From Ignavibacteria bacterium (lineage in GTDB: Bacteria > Bacteroidota > Ignavibacteria > UBA10030), in assembly GCA_016873805.1 (NCBI GenBank), contig VGVZ01000005.1, positions 62,001 through 126,000 of the forward strand: DNA of 64,000 nt. The letters are read 5' to 3'. A program made the position numbers and the translations under genes. Under the pieces are notes generated by a model, which made no database searches, had not been told where the DNA came from, and was given only the letters and a program-made list of their open reading frames with translations. The stretch's first letter is position 1, and each line of letters starts with the position of its first letter. Below, in pieces: positions 19,963 to 30,949 of the stretch.

Positions 19963-20298
19963 ATGGGAGGTATGATGAAACCTGTAGAACTCACTGACAA
20001 GAATTTCGAGAGCGAAGTCGTGAAATCTGAGAAGCCGGTTCTTGTGGACTTCTGGGCGGCTTGGTGTGGTCCCTGCAAAATGATCGCGCCGATCGTTGAG
20101 GAACTCGCGACGGAGCTTTCTGGAAAACTGAAAGTCGGGAAAGTCGATGTCGACGTCAACCAACAGGTGGCCCAACAGTTCGGGATCCGCAGCATTCCCA
20201 CGCTTCTGGTCTTCAAGGGAGGACGAGTGGTCGACCAAATCGTCGGGGCGGTTCCGAAAAACGTCTTGACTGAAAAGGTCTCCAAGCATCTGAGTTGA
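19963..20298 (+). CDS. trxA: Thioredoxin
   Basis: [16 protein letters not shown]; possible internal start at 19975. Confidence 0.93.
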   Translation: MGGMMKPVELTDKNFESEVVKSEKPVLVDFWAAWCGPCKMIAPIVEELATELSGKLKVGKVDVDVNQQVAQQFGIRSIPTLLVFKGGRVVDQIVGAVPKNVLTEKVSKHLS

Positions 20299-20312
20299 CT
20301 TCCCCAATGTGA

Positions 20313-20356
20313 AATGCGAGAACGCCAGAGTCAGCATCAAGGCTTCTCGCATTTTT
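20313..20356 (+). terminator. Rho-independent terminator after trxA
   Basis: AATGCGAGAA ... TTCTCGCATT followed by TTT. Confidence 0.65.
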
Positions 20357-20405
20357 GTTCCCGGAGATGACAATCGTAATGGTGGACCAACGCTAGGATA
20401 TTCTT

Positions 20406-22178
20406 GTGAAAACATTCAACAAACGGACGCATACATGTGGTGAGCTTCGAACGTCTCATGTCGGACAGACTGTGGTTCTCACGGGTTGGGTCGATCGGCG
20501 ACGCGACCTCGGCGGGGTCATCTTTATCGACCTCCGGGATCGATACGGCAAGACGCAGATCGTGATTTCCGGAAAAGAGGATTCGAGGGCGTACGAAGAA
20601 GCGAAAACACTGCGTTCGGAATACGTCGTTTCCGTCACCGGTGAGGTAGAACGACGCCCGGAGGGAACAGAAAACCCCGAGATGGCGACTGGTGCGATCG
20701 ACGTGAGGATTCGCGAATTATCGGTCCTCAACAAGGCCGATACGCCCCCGTTTACGCTCGAGGATGATGCGGACGTGTCAGAAGATCTTCGCCTTCGGTT
20801 CCGCTATCTGGATCTCCGAAGACCGCGCATGCAGAAGAACATTCTCCTTCGTCATCGTGCCTATCAGATCGTTCGGGCATACTACGACAGGCTGGGGTTT
20901 GTGGAGGTCGAGACCCCCGTCTTGATGAAGAGCACGCCGGAGGGAGCAAGGGACTACCTCGTTCCAAGCAGGATCCACAAGGGGAAATTCTATGCGCTGC
21001 CGCAGTCGCCGCAGACATACAAGCAGATCTTGATGGTCGCCGGATTCGACAGGTACTTCCAGATTGTGAAGTGTTTTCGCGATGAAGACCTTCGGGCCGA
21101 TCGCCAGCCCGAATTCACGCAGATCGATGTGGAGATGTCATTCGTCGATGAACAAGATGTATACGAAATGACGGAAGGGCTGATGGCTGAACTCTTCCGC
21201 GGCATCCTCGATCTGGAGATTGAGCGTCCGTTGCGCCGTCTGACGTACAAAGAAGCGATGGAGAAGTACGGGAGCGACAAGCCGGACGATCGCTTTGGAA
21301 TGACGCTCACCATGCTCTCTGACGTCGTCGCGAAAAGCGGATTTCGAGTCTTCAGCGAGACCGTTGCCGGAGGAAGCATCGTTTCAGGATTCGCCGTTCC
21401 GGGCCTCGCAAACTCCACGCGGAATCAGCTCGATGGTCTCACGGCTCTGGCGAAATCAATGGGAGCCGGGGGATTGATCTATATGAAAGTCACTGAGGGG
21501 GGAATCGAAAGTTCGGTTGACAAATTCGTTTCACCAGGAGAGAAGCAGGCGATCGTCGAAAGAATTGGAGCGCAGAGGGGTGATCTCTGCTTGATTGTAA
21601 CCGGCCCCTGGCAAAAGACACTTTCAGTCTTGGGGGCTCTCAGACTCGAAATGGCAGACCGCTTGAATCTCATTCCTCACGATGTCTGGAATCTACTCTG
21701 GGTGACGGACTTTCCGTTGCTGGAATACGATTCGGAAGAAAAGCGATTTGTTGCCGTTCATCATCCCTTCACATCACCGAAATTCGAAGATGTGGGAATG
21801 CTTGATTCCGATCCTGGCAAAACCCGCGCACGTGCCTATGATCTTGTGCTGAATGGAAATGAGATCGCGGGTGGGAGTATCAGGATTCACGATTCGAAAC
21901 TGCAAAGCAAGATGTTTACATTGCTCGGGATTGGTGAAGAGGATGCACGAAGGAAGTTCGGATTCATGCTCGATGCGTTTCGATACGGAGCCCCGCCGCA
22001 TGGCGGAATCGCGTTTGGCTTTGACCGGATCGTCATGCTCCTCGCAGGAGAAGAGTCGATCCGCGAGGTCATTGCCTTTCCGAAAACATCGAGCGGCTTG
22101 TCACCCATGGATGATTCACCCTCTGAAGTCGACCAGAAACAGTTGGACGAGCTGGGGATCGGTCGCCTCAAAAAATAG
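20406..22178 (+). CDS. aspS: Aspartyl-tRNA synthetase, GTG start
   Basis: GWVDRRRDLGGVIFIDLRDRYGKTQIV, FRDEDLRADRQPEFTQIDVEMSF. Confidence 0.95.
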   Translation: MKTFNKRTHTCGELRTSHVGQTVVLTGWVDRRRDLGGVIFIDLRDRYGKTQIVISGKEDSRAYEEAKTLRSEYVVSVTGEVERRPEGTENPEMATGAIDVRIRELSVLNKADTPPFTLEDDADVSEDLRLRFRYLDLRRPRMQKNILLRHRAYQIVRAYYDRLGFVEVETPVLMKSTPEGARDYLVPSRIHKGKFYALPQSPQTYKQILMVAGFDRYFQIVKCFRDEDLRADRQPEFTQIDVEMSFVDEQDVYEMTEGLMAELFRGILDLEIERPLRRLTYKEAMEKYGSDKPDDRFGMTLTMLSDVVAKSGFRVFSETVAGGSIVSGFAVPGLANSTRNQLDGLTALAKSMGAGGLIYMKVTEGGIESSVDKFVSPGEKQAIVERIGAQRGDLCLIVTGPWQKTLSVLGALRLEMADRLNLIPHDVWNLLWVTDFPLLEYDSEEKRFVAVHHPFTSPKFEDVGMLDSDPGKTRARAYDLVLNGNEIAGGSIRIHDSKLQSKMFTLLGIGEEDARRKFGFMLDAFRYGAPPHGGIAFGFDRIVMLLAGEESIREVIAFPKTSSGLSPMDDSPSEVDQKQLDELGIGRLKK

Positions 22179-22213
22179 GCTGTACTCGTACGATCACTAT
22201 CGGCGGAGGACTC

Positions 22214-23260
22214 ATGGTCGGAATCGTGGGATATGGCGCGTACCTTCCTCGCTACCGGATCAAAGCCGAGACGATTGCTCGGCAGTGGGGGGCAGATGCA
22301 GAGGCAATCAAGCGGGGGCTTCAACTCACCGAAAAAACCGTTCCCGGACAGGACGAGGACACGATCACAATTTCCGTGGAGGCGGCCCGCGGCGCGATCC
22401 AGAGGGCGCAGATCGATCCGCAGGAAATTGGCGCAGTCTACATCGGATCCGAATCCCATCCATACGCAGTCAAACCGAGCGGAACGGTTCTGATTGACGC
22501 ACTGGGAATTGGACCGCATGTTCATGTCGCAACAAATGAGTTCGCATGCAAGGCCGGTTCGGAGGCGATGTATGTGGCCTACAGCCATGTGAAGTCCGGA
22601 GAAATGAAATACGCACTCGGAATCGGGGCTGATACTTCCCAGGGGGCCCCCGGCGACGCTCTTGAGTATTCTGCTTCGGCGGGAGGAGCGGCGTTCATCA
22701 TGGGGACCGAACGCGTCGCGGCAGAGATCCTTTTCACTCATTCGTACACTTCAGACACCCCTGATTTCTGGCGGCGCGAGGGTGAATTCTATCCACGACA
22801 CGCAGGACGATTCACCGGTGATCCGGCGTACTTCAAACACATTGTGGGAGCGGGGCAGGCTCTGCTGGAGAAATCGAAACTTGCGCCGAAGGATTTCACA
22901 CACGCCGTCTTTCACATGCCGAACGGAAAATTTCCGCAGGAAGCCGGTCGTCGACTGGGATTCACCAAGCAGCAACTGGAATTTGGATGGATTGTGCCAT
23001 TGATGGGCAACACCTACTCGGGTTCCTCCCCGACAGGACTTGCCGCGATCCTCGACGTGGCCAATCCGGGCGATCTCATCTTCATGGTGTCGTTTGGTTC
23101 GGGAGCGGGGAGTGATGGATTCGTCTATCGGGTGACCGAAGAGATCAAGGCGATAAAGGATCGCGCGCCGAAGGTGCGATCAATGCTGGACAACGGCAAG
23201 ATTTATCTGGACTACGGCCAGTACACGAAGCATAGACACAAAATCAAACTCAACGAATAA
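22214..23260 (+). CDS. Hydroxymethylglutaryl-CoA synthase, archaeal-type
   Basis: [15 protein letters not shown], catalytic-Cys motif [31 protein letters not shown]. Confidence 0.85.
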   Translation: MVGIVGYGAYLPRYRIKAETIARQWGADAEAIKRGLQLTEKTVPGQDEDTITISVEAARGAIQRAQIDPQEIGAVYIGSESHPYAVKPSGTVLIDALGIGPHVHVATNEFACKAGSEAMYVAYSHVKSGEMKYALGIGADTSQGAPGDALEYSASAGGAAFIMGTERVAAEILFTHSYTSDTPDFWRREGEFYPRHAGRFTGDPAYFKHIVGAGQALLEKSKLAPKDFTHAVFHMPNGKFPQEAGRRLGFTKQQLEFGWIVPLMGNTYSGSSPTGLAAILDVANPGDLIFMVSFGSGAGSDGFVYRVTEEIKAIKDRAPKVRSMLDNGKIYLDYGQYTKHRHKIKLNE

Positions 23261-23271
23261 GGAGGCCCCCA

Positions 23272-24423
23272 ATGAGAGACGTCTATGTAATCGGGGCTGG
23301 GATGACGCCGTTCGGAGAATTGTGGAACAAGTCGATTCGCGAGATCTTCGTCGATGCGGCCATGTTGGCAATTGAAGATGCCGGTGTCGACCACATCGAT
23401 TCACTGTACGTTGGATCGATGTCTCCGGGATTGTTTGTCGGTCAGGAACATTTGGGACCGGTCGTCGCAGATTTCCTCGGGGTGACTCCAGTGCCGGCGA
23501 CGCGCGTCGAATCGGCGTGCGCATCGGGCGGCGTATCGTTTCGGCAGGCTTTTCTCGAGGTGGCTTCGGGCGTGAGTGAGATTGTTCTTGCAGGAGGCGT
23601 GGAGAAAATGACCGATGGCGCCGACGTCACGGAGGCGCTTGCGACCGCAGCCGATCAGGAGTATGAAGTCTACCATGGGGTCACATTTCCAGGGTTGTAC
23701 GCCATGATTGCGCGGGCCCACATGCACCAATTCGGGACGACACGCCAACAACTGGCGGAGGTCGCGGTGAAAAATCACCGAAATGGAATGAAGAATCCAA
23801 ACGCGCAGTTTCGATCGGAAATCACAAATGAGCAAGTTGTAAAGTCCACGATGGTGGCGGATCCATTGCGGCTTCTCGATTGTTCACCCGTCAGCGATGG
23901 CGGCGCGGGAGTCATCCTGGCATCTGCCGACGTGGCAAAGAAAATGAAGAGCCGCGCTGTCAAGGTGATCGCCTCGACTCAGGCCTCGGACACCATTGCC
24001 CTCCATGACCGAACCGACCTTACCACACTCGGTGCGGTAGTCCGTGCCGCCGAAAAAGCGTACGCTATGGCAGGGAAGAAGCCGAGCGACGTCAATCTCG
24101 CAGAAGTCCATGATTGTTTCACGATCGCAGAAATCGTGATCTCGGAGGATTTGGGATTCTTCGAGAAGGGGAAAGGGGGAGAGGCCGTTGAGAAAGGGTT
24201 GACCGCTCGAGAATGCGGAAAGATCCCCATCAATTCCAGCGGGGGGCTGAAATCGAAAGGACATCCTGTGGGCGCAACCGGCATTGCTCAGATTATCGAA
24301 CTCTACGAGCAACTCACAGGACGCGGCGGCGAGCGACAGGTGAAGAAGGCAAATATCGGTCTTGCCCAGAACATGGGTGGGAGCGGCGCCAGCTGTGTCA
24401 TCCATATCCTGGAGGCCATATGA
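23272..24423 (+). CDS. Thiolase / acetyl-CoA C-acetyltransferase, archaeal-type
   Basis: [28 protein letters not shown]. Confidence 0.88.
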   Translation: MRDVYVIGAGMTPFGELWNKSIREIFVDAAMLAIEDAGVDHIDSLYVGSMSPGLFVGQEHLGPVVADFLGVTPVPATRVESACASGGVSFRQAFLEVASGVSEIVLAGGVEKMTDGADVTEALATAADQEYEVYHGVTFPGLYAMIARAHMHQFGTTRQQLAEVAVKNHRNGMKNPNAQFRSEITNEQVVKSTMVADPLRLLDCSPVSDGGAGVILASADVAKKMKSRAVKVIASTQASDTIALHDRTDLTTLGAVVRAAEKAYAMAGKKPSDVNLAEVHDCFTIAEIVISEDLGFFEKGKGGEAVEKGLTARECGKIPINSSGGLKSKGHPVGATGIAQIIELYEQLTGRGGERQVKKANIGLAQNMGGSGASCVIHILEAI

Positions 24424-24809
24424 TCTCACCGCGATACGCAAGGGAAATACCACAGCGATATCAACTCGTGGCGGCGCGATGTACGTCGTGTGGAACAATC
24501 GGATTCCCTCCACGACGCGTCTGCAAACACTGCCGCGGCAGACAATTTGAGCCGACAAAGCTCGATAGTGATGGAAAAATCCTCACCTTCACGATTATCC
24601 GCGTTGGGGCTGATCGGTTTTCGAAGCAGACCCCGTACGCCGTTGCCGTCATCGAGCTCAACGACGGCACTCGACTCACGGCGCAAGTAACCGATTGCGA
24701 GCTGGAAAGTCTTGAAATTGGGCAAAAAGTCCGGCTTGTTTTTCGCAAGATTCAGGAGGATGGAAAAGCAGGAATCCTCTGTTATGGCTACAAGGCAATC
24801 TGTGTCTGA
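24420..24809 (+). CDS. Zn-ribbon/OB-fold (DUF35-type) acyl-CoA-associated protein
   Basis: [18 protein letters not shown] zinc ribbon and OB-like region; ATGA overlap with the thiolase. Confidence 0.82.
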   Translation: MISPRYAREIPQRYQLVAARCTSCGTIGFPPRRVCKHCRGRQFEPTKLDSDGKILTFTIIRVGADRFSKQTPYAVAVIELNDGTRLTAQVTDCELESLEIGQKVRLVFRKIQEDGKAGILCYGYKAICV

Positions 24810-24851
24810 TTCCAACCCTTGTCCATAGACGTTCTCGATCAAGGAGCAGTT

Positions 24852-26213
24852 GTGAAGGAGAGTGTTCGCATTGCATCCGGTCAGGGTTTTTGGGGTGATC
24901 TTCCCAATGCGCCGATCGATCAGGTCACGAAGGGACCGATCGACTACATCATGATGGATTTTCTGGCGGAAGTAACGATGTCCATCATGCAGAAGCAGAA
25001 GAAGCGAAATCCTGAGCTTGGGTACGCCAGAGACCTCATAACAATCATTGATCAGATTCTGCCCGTCTGTGTGGAAAGGAAAATCAAGATTATCACAAAC
25101 GGAGGCGGAGCGAATCCGCGCGCTTGCCGCGATGCCGTGTTCGCTTGTGCCCGCACGCATGGCATCAAAGGGTTGAAGATTGGAACCGTGTATGGCGACG
25201 ACATCCTGCCTCGACTCGACGGCTTGCGCAAGAAGGGGATGTTGTTCACCAATCTGGAAACAGGTCGGACAATCGAGCATATCGGCCACAAGATTCTAAG
25301 CGCGAATGTCTATTTTGGCGCGATGCCGATCGTGAAGGCCCTTCGCCAAGGAGCACAGATCGTCATCACGGGCCGCACGACCGACACCGGATTGACCCTT
25401 GCTCCGATGATTCACGAATTCGGATGGAAACAAAACGAGTGGGACAAACTGGCCGCTGGCACCGTTGCCGGCCATATACTGGAATGCGGCGGCCAGGCGT
25501 CCGGCGGGAATTTTTCCGGTGATTGGCGTTCGGTTCCCGATCTGGCCCATATCGGCTTCCCGATCGCCGAGGCGCATGCGAACGGTGACGTCGTTATCAC
25601 GAAACACGAAGCCACCGGTGGAATGGTAACGATGCAAACCGTGAAGGAGCAGTTGCTGTACGAAATTGGCGACCCACGTACGTACATTACTCCGGACTGC
25701 ATCGCCGATTTCACATCGATCGAGTTGTCGGATGACGGGAAAGATCGGGTCAAGATCTCCGGCGTCAAAGGTCGGGCAGCAACGGATACGTACAAAGTCT
25801 CAATGTCGTACCTGGACGGATATACGGCGTTCGGCACCCTCACGTATGCTTGGCCCGATGCCCTCGAGAAGGCAAAAGCGGCGGACGAAATCCTGAGAAC
25901 CCGACTCAGCGATATGGGGCTGGCCTACGAAGAGATACGTTCCGAATTCCTGGGATACAATTCATGTCACGGTCCTCTCGCGCAAAAAATCGATGATGTC
26001 AATGAAGTCGTCCTTCGCGTCGGAGTGCGCAGCCATGATCACAGGGCGGTGGAAGCCTTTGGGAGGGAGATCGCTCCCCTCATCCTCACAGGTCCACCGA
26101 CCGTGACGGGATTTTCCGGAGGCCGGCCAAAACCGAGCGAGGTGATAGCGTACTGGCCGGCCCTGATTGCCAAACAGTGCGTCACGCCACGTGTGGTGGT
26201 GAAAGAGGTGTAA
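24852..26213 (+). CDS. AtuA-like (DUF1446) acyclic terpene utilization family protein, GTG start
   Basis: SVRIASGQGFWGD, KIITNGGGANPRACRDAV, VITGRTTDTGLTLAPM, ECGGQASGGNFSGDW. Confidence 0.82.
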   Translation: MKESVRIASGQGFWGDLPNAPIDQVTKGPIDYIMMDFLAEVTMSIMQKQKKRNPELGYARDLITIIDQILPVCVERKIKIITNGGGANPRACRDAVFACARTHGIKGLKIGTVYGDDILPRLDGLRKKGMLFTNLETGRTIEHIGHKILSANVYFGAMPIVKALRQGAQIVITGRTTDTGLTLAPMIHEFGWKQNEWDKLAAGTVAGHILECGGQASGGNFSGDWRSVPDLAHIGFPIAEAHANGDVVITKHEATGGMVTMQTVKEQLLYEIGDPRTYITPDCIADFTSIELSDDGKDRVKISGVKGRAATDTYKVSMSYLDGYTAFGTLTYAWPDALEKAKAADEILRTRLSDMGLAYEEIRSEFLGYNSCHGPLAQKIDDVNEVVLRVGVRSHDHRAVEAFGREIAPLILTGPPTVTGFSGGRPKPSEVIAYWPALIAKQCVTPRVVVKEV

Positions 26214-26543
26214 ATGAAAGTGAAGCTTCTCGATATTTGTCATGCTCGTTCGGGAGACAAAGGGGACAGTGCGAATATTGGTCTCGTGGCGCGAAAGCCG
26301 GAATTCTATCCAATCCTCGAGCAATATGTTACGGCGGAGGCCGTGAAGAAACATTTTGACGGAATAGCCCTCGGGTCGGTCGAGCGATACGAGCTTCCCA
26401 ATCTCTGGGCACTCAACTTTATCCTGAACAACGCCCTCGGTGGGGGCGGAACCCGCTCGTTGAAGAATGATGCGCAGGGGAAGACTCTATCCACCGCCCT
26501 GCTCAGGATGGTAATCGATGTCAATGAATCAGTGGATCTGTAG
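26214..26543 (+). CDS. AtuA C-terminal-like small protein
   Basis: LLDICHARSGDKGDSANIGLVAR, ALGGGGTRSLKNDAQGK; starts immediately after the TAA of the preceding gene. Confidence 0.8.
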   Translation: MKVKLLDICHARSGDKGDSANIGLVARKPEFYPILEQYVTAEAVKKHFDGIALGSVERYELPNLWALNFILNNALGGGGTRSLKNDAQGKTLSTALLRMVIDVNESVDL

Positions 26544-26559
26544 ATTGGGAGGATGAACG

Positions 26560-27664
26560 ATGTTCGAGGAGTTGAAAGAACGGCTGGAGGAGGAAAGGAA
26601 TCGATTGCAGGCCCTGCGGGGGTTTCTTTGACCTCGATGTCAAAGAAAAAGAATACCAGGAACTCCAGCAAAAGACCGCTGCCCCGGAATTCTGGGATGA
26701 CAATGTTTCGGCGCAGAAGATCATCCAGGAGATGAACTCCAGAAAAGAATGGATCGACCAATGGAAAGCACTTTCCGCGCGAGCCGAGGAGATTTCCGTC
26801 CTCATTGAGCTCGGAGAGGAAGCCAACGATACCGGGACGGCGGACGAAGTGGAGCGAGATCTCGATTTGTTGCAGCAGGGGATCACTGATCTGGAATTCC
26901 TGAATATGCTGAGCGGCGAGGATGATGAGAAGAATGCTCTGCTGACGATTCATTCAGGCGCCGGAGGAACTGAATCGCAGGACTGGGCGGAAATGCTGCT
27001 GCGGATGTACACCCGATGGTGCGAGCGGAACAAGTTCAAAGTCAATCTCGTCGACTTGCTGGAAGGGGAAGGAGCGGGCATCAAAAGCGCGACGCTCGAG
27101 GTTGTCGGCAAATATGCGTACGGGTATCTCAAAGCTGAAAATGGTGTCCACCGCTTAGTGCGGATCTCTCCGTTCGATGCGAATGCCCGCCGTCATACCT
27201 CGTTTGCGTCAGTATTCGTCTACCCTGAAATTGAGGATGATATTGAAATTGAGATTAATCCCGCGGATCTGAAGATCGATACCTACCGTTCCGGCGGGAA
27301 AGGGGGGCAGAATGTGAACAAGGTGGAGACAGCCGTTCGGATCACTCACGTGCCATCCGGCGTTGTCGTTGCCTGTCAGCAGGAACGATCGCAGCACCAG
27401 AATCGCGAGCGAGCGATGAAGATGCTGAAGTCGCGATTGTATCAACTCCGTCGGGACGAAGAAGAGGCACGGATGAACGCGCTGGAAAGCACGAAGAAGA
27501 AGATTGAGTGGGGGAGCCAGATCCGCTCCTATACCTTCCAGCCGTATACGCTGGTCAAGGACCATCGCACGGGGTACGAGACCGGTAACGTCCAGGCCGT
27601 GATGGATGGTCACATCGATGAATTCATCAGAAGCTATCTGCTTGAGCAAAGTAGCACGAAATAG
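26560..27664 (+). CDS. prfB: Peptide chain release factor 2 with programmed +1 frameshift at CTT-TGA-C (26626-26632)
   Basis: 0-frame ATG 26560 ... CGG GGG TTT CTT TGA; +1 frame continues [27 protein letters not shown] and GGQ motifs present. Confidence 0.95.
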
Positions 27665-27700
27665 CGGTTCCGCCGACGTGCATCTACCATAGGACCAACG

Positions 27701-28924
27701 ATGCGGTTTTCGCTCTTTGTCGCGCGTCGATATTTGCGCTCCCGCCACCATCGAGGCTTCATTTCGTTCATTACTGGCATCGCCATCATCGGTGTCGCGT
27801 TGGGCGTTGCCACTCTCATCATCACACTCTCCATCCTCCGGGGATTTGAGCGAACGATCAGGGACAATGTGGTCAGCTTCACGGCCCACATGCAGTTGTT
27901 TGGATTCTCGAACCTGCCTCTCCAAAACCCGGAATTTGCCGTGCAGCGCGTCAAGGAACGATTCCCGGAGGTAAGAGAAATCGCTCCCTATGTTGCTCGG
28001 GAAGCGTTGATCCGATCGTCGGTCGACATCGACGGAATCATCCTGAAGGGCGTGGATCCGGAGAATGATATCTCTGCGGCACGATACCGGCTTGCCGGGG
28101 GGGTCTATGATTTGAAGGAGCGGGGGGGGAGTATCCAACCAATTATCCTCGGCAAACGACTCGCAGAGAAGCTGGAGACTGTGGTCGGTGATACGGTCCT
28201 TGTCTTTGCGCTTGGTGGGCTGACGATATCGATGGCCGAGACCCGTGTCATGGCGTTCGAAGTGGTGGGCACCTTTGACACTGGGATGGCGGAATACGAT
28301 GCGAGCTACGCCTATGTTCCACTTGCATCGACGCAGCGGCTCTTCCAGTTTGGACGGGCGATTTCTGGTTTTGACATCCTCGTCCATGATCTGGCCCGAC
28401 TCGATGCGCTCTCGGAGGAAATCCCTTCCGATCTCGGCTATCCGTACTATGCACGCACGATGTATCAGATATATCGCAATCTCTTTGCGTGGGTCGATCT
28501 CCAGAAGAAGCCGGTGCCGATCATCCTGGGGCTGATCATCGTTGTCGCGACGGTCAACATTATCGGGACGTTGTTGATGATGGTGATGGAAAAGAGCATG
28601 GATATCGGCGTCCTCCGGACGTTGGGGGCGGATCGGCGAACGATCAAGAATGTCTTCCTCCTCCAGGGGATGATTATCGGGGTGGTCGGCACGTTGATCG
28701 GAAATCTCTTGGGATATCTCCTTGTCCTGGTCGAAATGGAATACAAGCTGATATCCCTACCGTCCGCGATCTATTACATGTCGAGCGTTCCAATTGAACT
28801 CTCGGCGCTGAATTTCTATCTCGTGAGTGCAGTTGCACTCGTCCTTTGTTTCTTTTCCTCGGTTGTACCGGCACGGATCGCGAGCGGCTTGGATCCTGTG
28901 AGACTATTCAAGTTTGGAAAATGA
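27701..28924 (+). CDS. LolC/LolE-family lipoprotein-release ABC permease
   Basis: RYLRSRHHRGFISFITGIAIIGVALGVATLIITLSILRGFE; FtsX/MacB-like C-terminal TM segments. Confidence 0.85.
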   Translation: MRFSLFVARRYLRSRHHRGFISFITGIAIIGVALGVATLIITLSILRGFERTIRDNVVSFTAHMQLFGFSNLPLQNPEFAVQRVKERFPEVREIAPYVAREALIRSSVDIDGIILKGVDPENDISAARYRLAGGVYDLKERGGSIQPIILGKRLAEKLETVVGDTVLVFALGGLTISMAETRVMAFEVVGTFDTGMAEYDASYAYVPLASTQRLFQFGRAISGFDILVHDLARLDALSEEIPSDLGYPYYARTMYQIYRNLFAWVDLQKKPVPIILGLIIVVATVNIIGTLLMMVMEKSMDIGVLRTLGADRRTIKNVFLLQGMIIGVVGTLIGNLLGYLLVLVEMEYKLISLPSAIYYMSSVPIELSALNFYLVSAVALVLCFFSSVVPARIASGLDPVRLFKFGK

Positions 28925-30147
28925 ATGTTGCGAGAGTCATAGCGCTCCGATACCTGTTTTCGCGCGAGCGATTAGGATTTGTAAACGCGATTTCGATCAT
29001 CTCGATTGTCGGTGTCACGATTGGGGTGGCCGCCCTCATCGTCGTCCTGTCGGTGTTCAACGGTTTCAATGGCCTCGTGACGTCGATTCTGGTGAATTTC
29101 GATCCACACGTACGCGTGGAACGACCGATCCGCGGAGATGCCGGTTCGTACGAAGAGGTTCAAGAGTTCCTCAGCCAAGAGAGGGACGTGGCGGTCTTTG
29201 CACCGTATGTGAGCGGGAAGGCCCTGATCGTTTCGAAGAATGTGAATCGGGTGGTGAACATCAAGGGAATCGATGCCGAAAAAACACGCCGTGCAACGGG
29301 ACTTGCGGATCGGATCGTGCTCGGCGCATTAAGCTTCGAGGATCGCAATGTCAACGGGATCGTGTTGGGGCTCACGCTGGCTGACCGGCTGGGATCGGTT
29401 GTCGGCGATACGCTCGTCATGGTCAGCCCCGCGGGATCCGAGCCGGCGTTGCTCCAGATGGGTCAACCTCTGATCCGGAAATTCATTGTCGCTGGCATCT
29501 ATGAATCAAACAACAAAGAGTACGACGGATACTATGCGTATGTGTCCTTGCCGATTGCGCAAGAATTTTTCAAATTGGGTGAGAAGATTCATGGCTTCGA
29601 GATCCGGCTCCGGCGCTTTGAGGACTCATATGCGTTCAAAGAGACGCTGACGGAACGATTCGGTGATGCGTATCGAGTCCTTTCCTGGTATGACCTTCAT
29701 CGGGATCTGTTCACCGTCATGCAGATTGAGCGTTGGATCGCATATCTGATTCTCTCCCTCATTGTCGGCGTTGCTTCCTTCAACTTGCTTGGCTCCTTGA
29801 CCATGTCTGTCATCGAAAAAACACGGGATATCGGTGTACTGCGGGCCATGGGTACGACGCGGCAAACCGTAACGCTCGTATTCATGTTGCAGGGGGTATT
29901 TGTGGGAATCCTGGGTGCCGCGACTGGTCTCACCCTCGGGATGGGACTCCTGTATCTGCAGAGGGAATATCATCTCTTCCCGCTCGATCCATCCGTGTAC
30001 ATCATTCCGGCGATTCCGGTCCAGATCGTGTGGTCCGATATTCTTCTGGTCACAGCCACTGCGCTCGTGTTTTGTTCGTTGGCCGCATGGTATCCGGCTC
30101 GCCGTGCCGCAACTCTCATACCTGCCGAGGCTATCCGATGGGAGTAA
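28921..30147 (+). CDS. LolC/LolE-family ABC permease (second copy)
   Basis: RYLFSRERLGFVNAISIISIVGVTIGVAALIVVLSVFNGFNGL; ATGA overlap. Confidence 0.87.
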   Translation: MNVARVIALRYLFSRERLGFVNAISIISIVGVTIGVAALIVVLSVFNGFNGLVTSILVNFDPHVRVERPIRGDAGSYEEVQEFLSQERDVAVFAPYVSGKALIVSKNVNRVVNIKGIDAEKTRRATGLADRIVLGALSFEDRNVNGIVLGLTLADRLGSVVGDTLVMVSPAGSEPALLQMGQPLIRKFIVAGIYESNNKEYDGYYAYVSLPIAQEFFKLGEKIHGFEIRLRRFEDSYAFKETLTERFGDAYRVLSWYDLHRDLFTVMQIERWIAYLILSLIVGVASFNLLGSLTMSVIEKTRDIGVLRAMGTTRQTVTLVFMLQGVFVGILGAATGLTLGMGLLYLQREYHLFPLDPSVYIIPAIPVQIVWSDILLVTATALVFCSLAAWYPARRAATLIPAEAIRWE

Positions 30148-30839
30148 CGAAGAAAAGAGAGCTTCTGCGCGCTACCGGTGTCGTGAAGGAATTTCCTACG
30201 GGACGTGACCAAACGCTTCTTGTCCTCCGCGGTTTGGAGCTCACCGTCACGGAAGGGGAGTTCCTCATCATAGTCGGTCCGTCCGGTTCGGGGAAGAGCA
30301 CGCTGCTTCACATTCTTGGAGGGTTGGAGCGTCCGACATCGGGCGAGGTCTTCATTGAGGGAGAGAACCTTTTTGCATTTCCCGACGATGCGCTCGCGAG
30401 TTTTCGCAATGGCAGTCTGGGATTCATTTTTCAGTTTCACCATCTCCTTCCGGAATTCACGGCGCTTGAAAATGTTCTCATGCCCGCGTTGATTCGCAAA
30501 GAATCATTGTCTCATGCGCGCGAGCGGGGCAAGCACCTTCTCGCCGAAGTCGGTCTGGCCGACCGGTTGAACCATCGGCCGGTCGAGCTGTCGGGTGGTG
30601 AACAGCAGCGCGTTGCAGTGGCGCGGGCACTCATCAACGAGCCTCGGCTTGTCCTGGCTGATGAGCCTTCCGGAAATCTGGACGTGGAAAATGGGAATCG
30701 TCTTCACCAGCTGATCATGGATATGTCGCGTCGGAAGGGAACTACGTTTGTTATTGCGACTCACAACCCGGATCTGACAACCCGGGGAGATCGTGTCATG
30801 CGGTTGAGCGAAGGGAAACTTACGAACGTCGTGGAATAA
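30138..30839 (+). CDS. lolD: LolD-type ABC transporter ATP-binding protein
   Basis: Walker [11 protein letters not shown], signature [16 protein letters not shown], Walker [13 protein letters not shown]. Confidence 0.92.
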   Translation: MGVTKKRELLRATGVVKEFPTGRDQTLLVLRGLELTVTEGEFLIIVGPSGSGKSTLLHILGGLERPTSGEVFIEGENLFAFPDDALASFRNGSLGFIFQFHHLLPEFTALENVLMPALIRKESLSHARERGKHLLAEVGLADRLNHRPVELSGGEQQRVAVARALINEPRLVLADEPSGNLDVENGNRLHQLIMDMSRRKGTTFVIATHNPDLTTRGDRVMRLSEGKLTNVVE

Positions 30840-30867
30840 AAATTTTTTACTGGATAAATTTTTTCCC

Positions 30868-30898
30868 TTGACATTGCAGACAAATCATATCATATTTC
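30868..30898 (+). promoter_or_regulatory. Putative promoter TTGACA-type, TTG-N20-CATATTTC
   Basis: TTG 30868-30870, CATATTTC 30891-30898. Confidence 0.5.
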
Positions 30899-30949
30899 GT
30901 CCGACCTCAACAACAGTTTCTCCCCTGACTGTTGTTCATTCCATGGTCA

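Noticed and set aside
29733-30137. N-terminal extension of the lolD ORF into the upstream permease
   Set aside because: Overlaps a confident permease; ATG at 30138 gives the expected LolD N-terminus.
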